Below are positions 60,091-64,000 of a DNA stretch of 64,000 nucleotides, piece after piece (position 1 is the first letter of the stretch; the number at the start of each line of letters is the position of its first letter). The position numbers and the translations under genes are program-made. The notes under the pieces are model-generated. The model was not told the DNA's origin. It made no database searches and saw only the letters and a program-made list of their open reading frames with translations. This DNA comes from Seison nebaliae. Lineage: Eukaryota > Rotifera > Pararotatoria > Seisonacea > Seisonidae. The stretch is from contig JALJEE010001600.1 in assembly GCA_023231475.1 (NCBI GenBank), positions 1-64,000 of the forward strand, written 5' to 3'.

Positions 60091-62859
60091 TTAGTCATCA
60101 ATCATGTAAAGGTTACAATCATCCATATCATATTGATCGCTCCTCTCACTGATCGTTCGACGGATACGACGAACTTTTCCTTCATCATCAAATGTGATTT
60201 GATCATTAATATTCTGGAAAAGTGAGAGGTCGTTCGAACAATTCCGTTGAACTGAATGAAATAGAGATCGTAGTGAATAGTTGACGAAGGAGAGACCGTC
60301 AAATGGAAATGAAATTCGTAAATCTTTCATGATGGAAACGTCTTCATTATTCATCTCATTCCACGATTGGTTGAAACCATGAGAAACGGAGTAATTAGAA
60401 GAAGAATTATCATGTCCGACAAGAGTATCGTCGAAAGTATAAGTGAATAAACGGTAGAATTTAGCAACAAATAAAAAGTTTTTTATAAGTTTTCTTGGAA
60501 CGAATCGAGCGGGATTTAATCTCGAGAATAATAATGAATGGAGAAACCACTCTCGCTGAATAACATCGACATAAGAAGAGGAAGGAGATAAGAGTACAGT
60601 GTGACGATGAACAAATACGTAGAAGATAATTTGACAAAATGAATAAAAGAGAATATTTCTCTTGTAATTCAATATATCTGTCGTAGAAAAGATATCTGAT
60701 GATGATGAGTGGATGATTGTTGCATCGGTACTGAATTTATCACGAATATTCTTTCCACTCGTCGCAAGAGACGAATTAAATTGACTCAATAATTTCTTCG
60801 AACACTTTACCAGTTTGCCCAACTGCTCAAAAATGCATTTCGTCGAAATGGTACGACAATTTACGAGGAAACTTCCTAGATAATAAATGGAAATTTGTTG
60901 GAGATTCGTCTGTTTCCCAGAAATGAATGACCAAAGTAATTTGAGAAATTTCTCTGTTATATCAGTACGTAACGACGCGAAAATTAAATAAATGGATGGC
61001 ATCAATTCTCTTCTTTCCGTTTTCAATAATTTCTTCTCGAACAAATCGAAAAAGATTTTCATATAATAGTTAAGGACATTCCGATTCATTGGCATCTGAT
61101 GTAATTGAATTATGTCAATTTTACTCAAATTATCAACAACCGAATTTAATGACAATTCTTTCGACTCTTTATCACATAATTTCCTCTTCCGATCGTTTAT
61201 TCTTACATCTATCGTTGTGGTGACATTTTGGAATGAAATCGAACTACTTAAAACAACGTTCAAAAAAATGTATTGTGTTAAATCATAAATCTTATTCTCG
61301 TCACTCATCATATGATAATGGAGTAATTGTTCGAAGAATTTATCGAAATAATTTTCGAACGGAATTTCTGATTGACAATTCGTCGATTGGAAATAATCGA
61401 AAAATGTTTGGAGAATTTTATCCTTGTCTTTCGATTCAACGAAATGTTTGAGAATTTCTTCTAATTTTAATTTCTTCGATTTAAATTGATATAGTTCCAT
61501 TAATTCCTTCTCCTTATTTGACAAATTGTTCTGATATTCTTTCGTTTCATTTTCATCATCATCGTCGTCGTCATCTGATGATTGATCTTTCTTCTTTTTC
61601 TTTTGACTCTTAAAAAATACTGATTCCAATTGACTGAAATGTTGGAAGAGAATTTCATAAAAAATCGGATTAAGACGTTCATATCTAAATTTGACATATT
61701 CATTTCCAATACTCTTTTTTGATGATAAATGATCAATGAATGATATTTGATCCATTTCATCTAAAACGGAGAATTGTTCATCCTTTTTCATTCTCTTCTT
61801 CTCATTTCCGTTCGACGAATTAGTTTTAATATAAATCAATTTATGAATAAATAAAATGAAAGATAATTGTTTGGTCAAATCATCATAACTGACAGAGATT
61901 GAGGTTGGTGATAATGAACGGAGAATCGTCGACAATTTATCATAAACAAATATCGAATTACAATAAATGAGACGATCAATTGACCATGTCGTCAAAAAGA
62001 GAGCATAACACCAAAATGATAAATTTGCATAATTTCTTTTATCTTTCACAAATTCATCATAATCGAACATTTCTTTAAATGTTTCCTTGAAAATGATATT
62101 TTTGATGATTCCATTAATCACTTCCACATTTATTGACGATTCATTATTGAATGCGAATATTATTCGAATCCATTTATTATAAACTGATTCACTCAATAAA
62201 TTGGACGTTAAACGAAACTCGAAATCTTTCAATTTCTTCAATTTCTCTTTCACGAGTAAATAATGGAAAATGATTCCAATCAATTCTTCAGCTGTTCGAA
62301 AAAGATTCAGGAGAATTTCCTGAAGATAATACGAATCGGCTAATCCGATCGACATGAGCAATTGTAATCGTCTCAGAAACACATTGAAATGAGGAAGACT
62401 TCGAAACAATTTCATTAAACCATCACAATCTTCTATTTTGTTTAAACGATCCAAAGTGAAAAATTGGTGAAGTGACGAAAGTGGAAACCATTCTTTCAAG
62501 AAAAATTTCATCTCAATAAATTTGAAGATTTCCTTCTTCTGTTTGCATTCCACATAGAAATTTTGCGTGTCATTTTGAGTTACATCGATGGAAAGGATTC
62601 GATGAAGATTCTTCAAACAAAAATTTAGAGCATCTTCTCCTTTTTTGAAATTTGACGAAGTGATGAAATAATTGATTGCTGAGAAGCATCTGTTGGTTTT
62701 TTGATCTTCTGATTTATTATTTTGGATTTTATTCTCCTCCGATTTATTTTGTTTCTCAATTTTCACTTTCTTTTCCTCAGTTATCACTTTCTTCTTTTCA
62801 GTTTTCACTTTCTTCCTCTCACTTTTCACTTTCTTCTTATCAGTTTTCTCTTTCTTCAT
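60091..62859 (-). CDS. RRN3: RNA polymerase I initiation factor RRN3 with a long N-terminus
   Basis: An intronless frame of 922 residues. The last about 330 residues match RRN3/TIF-IA: MKIFFDLFEKKLLKTERRELMPS, EKFLKLLWSFISGK, ISIYYLGSFLVNCRTIS, NILFYSFCQIIFYVFVHRH, FSRLNPARFVPRKLIKNFLFVAKFY, and the closing SFPFDGLSF (family: FPFDP). RRN3 bridges Pol I to its promoter-bound factors to start rRNA synthesis. Ahead of this lie a lysine-rich tract of about 50 residues (KKVK-type repeats), about 380 residues of helical sequence I cannot assign, and an acidic run of seven aspartates near residue 430. Animal RRN3 is about 650 residues, so this is about 270 longer: either a diverged N-terminus or a fusion. 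Confidence 0.82.
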   Translation of the reverse strand: MKKEKTDKKKVKSERKKVKTEKKKVITEEKKVKIEKQNKSEENKIQNNKSEDQKTNRCFSAINYFITSSNFKKGEDALNFCLKNLHRILSIDVTQNDTQNFYVECKQKKEIFKFIEMKFFLKEWFPLSSLHQFFTLDRLNKIEDCDGLMKLFRSLPHFNVFLRRLQLLMSIGLADSYYLQEILLNLFRTAEELIGIIFHYLLVKEKLKKLKDFEFRLTSNLLSESVYNKWIRIIFAFNNESSINVEVINGIIKNIIFKETFKEMFDYDEFVKDKRNYANLSFWCYALFLTTWSIDRLIYCNSIFVYDKLSTILRSLSPTSISVSYDDLTKQLSFILFIHKLIYIKTNSSNGNEKKRMKKDEQFSVLDEMDQISFIDHLSSKKSIGNEYVKFRYERLNPIFYEILFQHFSQLESVFFKSQKKKKKDQSSDDDDDDDENETKEYQNNLSNKEKELMELYQFKSKKLKLEEILKHFVESKDKDKILQTFFDYFQSTNCQSEIPFENYFDKFFEQLLHYHMMSDENKIYDLTQYIFLNVVLSSSISFQNVTTTIDVRINDRKRKLCDKESKELSLNSVVDNLSKIDIIQLHQMPMNRNVLNYYMKIFFDLFEKKLLKTERRELMPSIYLIFASLRTDITEKFLKLLWSFISGKQTNLQQISIYYLGSFLVNCRTISTKCIFEQLGKLVKCSKKLLSQFNSSLATSGKNIRDKFSTDATIIHSSSSDIFSTTDILNYKRNILFYSFCQIIFYVFVHRHTVLLSPSSSYVDVIQREWFLHSLLFSRLNPARFVPRKLIKNFLFVAKFYRLFTYTFDDTLVGHDNSSSNYSVSHGFNQSWNEMNNEDVSIMKDLRISFPFDGLSFVNYSLRSLFHSVQRNCSNDLSLFQNINDQITFDDEGKVRRIRRTISERSDQYDMDDCNLYMIDD

Positions 62860-64000
62860 TCCAGACTAATCAAAGATGATAAGGGAAAATTCTGATGATC
62901 AATCTTGGATCTCAATTAGATGCCTTATTTTCACGTGAAATAATTATGAACAAAATTTTTTTTCAACTTTTATTCAAAGAATATTGTTCTCTAATTTGTT
63001 AGAGGAGAAAGAAATGACGAGAATCATGTTTTAGAATAAATAGCTCAATAACAAAACACATTTAAGGAATATTTAAAAAATTTTTTTTATAAGGGATAAG
63101 GTAATAATTGAAATAAATAGGAAGATAACTCATATCTCGTTTAGACATTTTGTTTTGGTTAAAGAACTTAAAGAATGAGGCAAAGTAAAAATTGTTTATT
63201 ACACACATGAAAGACCAAAATGGAATTCGAATTTTCTATTTTTTAACTGTCTGCGACATCTTCCGCACTGTTTAATTCTAATACGATCAAATTTCGAACT
63301 ATTCTAAGGGAAAGTTTGTTCCGAGATGTTCTTATGTTCATTCTCCTAATGAGTCGATTATATGCTTGGTACATGGACAGAAAAGACCGACGGGAGCATA
63401 GAAAAATGGTCTCCAAAGTGTACAGTGGTAGCACTAGACTCCTGAATAGTGAAAGATAGAAAAACCATAGAAAAAAAATTTTTTTTTGCCTGAAAATAAA
63501 CGTATAGGCCTTTGAAACGATTCTGAACATGATAGTGTTTTTAAAATTTCAATTTTCGAATTTCTAAAAAATTTAGTTTAAAAATTTTTCGAAAAATTTT
63601 AGGCTTAACTCAAACTACCAAAAAAGATACCTTTAACAAAAAAATTGTCTTCTGACTATATCCCGGTTTCTTCTTCAGAAGAAGAGCTAGAAGAAGAATT
63701 AGTCGGAAATTATTTTTAATTTTAATACTAATAACACTATCATGTTCAGAATCGTTACAAAAGTCTATACGTTTATTTTCAGATGGCATTTTCTGTGGCG
63801 TTCAAACAGACTGTTACCATTAACTTAATTAAGTAAGTTAAAATTTTGACTTATTTATCTAATTCTATCAAATTATATCAAAATAGTTTTTAGATTATTT
63901 TATTAACAATTATAGCGTGTTATTTAATACTTGGGTAGTAGAAGCTTTAAGTTTAAATTTGAAAGTGATCTCTATAAGTATTTAAAATTAATTAAACAGA
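62860..64000. other. Intergenic DNA with an inverted repeat
   Basis: The only structure seen is the 50-bp inverted repeat at 63489-63782. Short frames here (for example 63243-63530, minus) have no recognisable domain. Confidence 0.45.
63489..63782. repeat. 50-bp inverted repeat, 190-bp loop
   Basis: Left arm 63489-63539 and right arm 63733-63782 (reverse complement) share AAATAAACGTATAG and ACGATTCTGAACATGATAGTG with few mismatches. The loop contains a poly-GAAGAA stretch (63676-63700) and an acidic open stretch (SSSEEELEEELVGNYF). Could be a MITE or the end of a larger element running off the window. Confidence 0.7.

Noticed and set aside
63243-63530. 95-codon minus-strand frame that I tested as a piggyBac-like C-terminus
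   Set aside because: No conserved DDE or cysteine motifs could be identified.

Overview
The window is nuclear DNA of an animal, almost certainly an invertebrate with a compact, very AT-rich genome. Most genes are short, are broken by introns of about 45-170 nt and lie on both strands. Their products are metazoan (SAR1, mitochondrial ABCB7, RRN3, PARP3, human-type NAD kinase, core-1 galactosyltransferase, beta-1,4-galactosyltransferase, GILT, neprilysin, a peptide GPCR, an SLC7 light chain). I cannot fix the phylum; a mite, a nematode or another miniaturised lineage would fit the gene style. No tRNA, rRNA or CRISPR array was seen.

Layout. 1-4.5 kb: a 30-bp tandem repeat, a secreted two-domain protein, an LTR, and a decayed non-LTR retrotransposon. 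4.5-12 kb: IMMP2L (+), then a beta-1,4-galactosyltransferase, a catalytically dead neprilysin and a GPCR (all -). 13.7-20.2 kb (+): a C-type lectin gene, a PAN-like exon, an SPSB-like SPRY protein and an unknown gene. 20.4-25.6 kb (-): a charged tetraspan protein, GILT and C1GALT1. 26.8-35.6 kb is the accessory region: a second non-LTR relic, an LTR plus gag relic, a 1-kb inverted duplication enclosing a RING-like gene, a duplicated orphan C-terminal module with one broken copy, a secreted PAN-like gene and a small TIR element. 36.3-47.4 kb (+): a TMX-like thioredoxin, a dead GH31 membrane protein, ABCB7, SHPK and SAR1. 48.2-53.4 kb: PARP3 (-), NADK (+) and TSR3 (-), tightly packed. 54-63 kb (-): a GT31 glycosyltransferase, a tiny secreted peptide, an SLC7 transporter, a coiled-coil protein and RRN3, then an inverted repeat near the end.

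The genes do not form an operon or a single pathway. Themes are secretory-pathway glycosylation and folding (B4GALT, C1GALT1, GT31, TMX, SAR1, GILT), mitochondrial functions (IMMP2L, ABCB7), ribosome production (RRN3, TSR3) and NAD use (NADK beside PARP3).

The most unusual signal is genome-wide in nature: of about 59 introns that I could place, all but two begin GTT instead of GTA/GTG. In most genes the protein alignment fixes the junction independently. A second theme is pseudo-enzymes: an M13 peptidase without its zinc site and a GH31 protein without its catalytic motifs.
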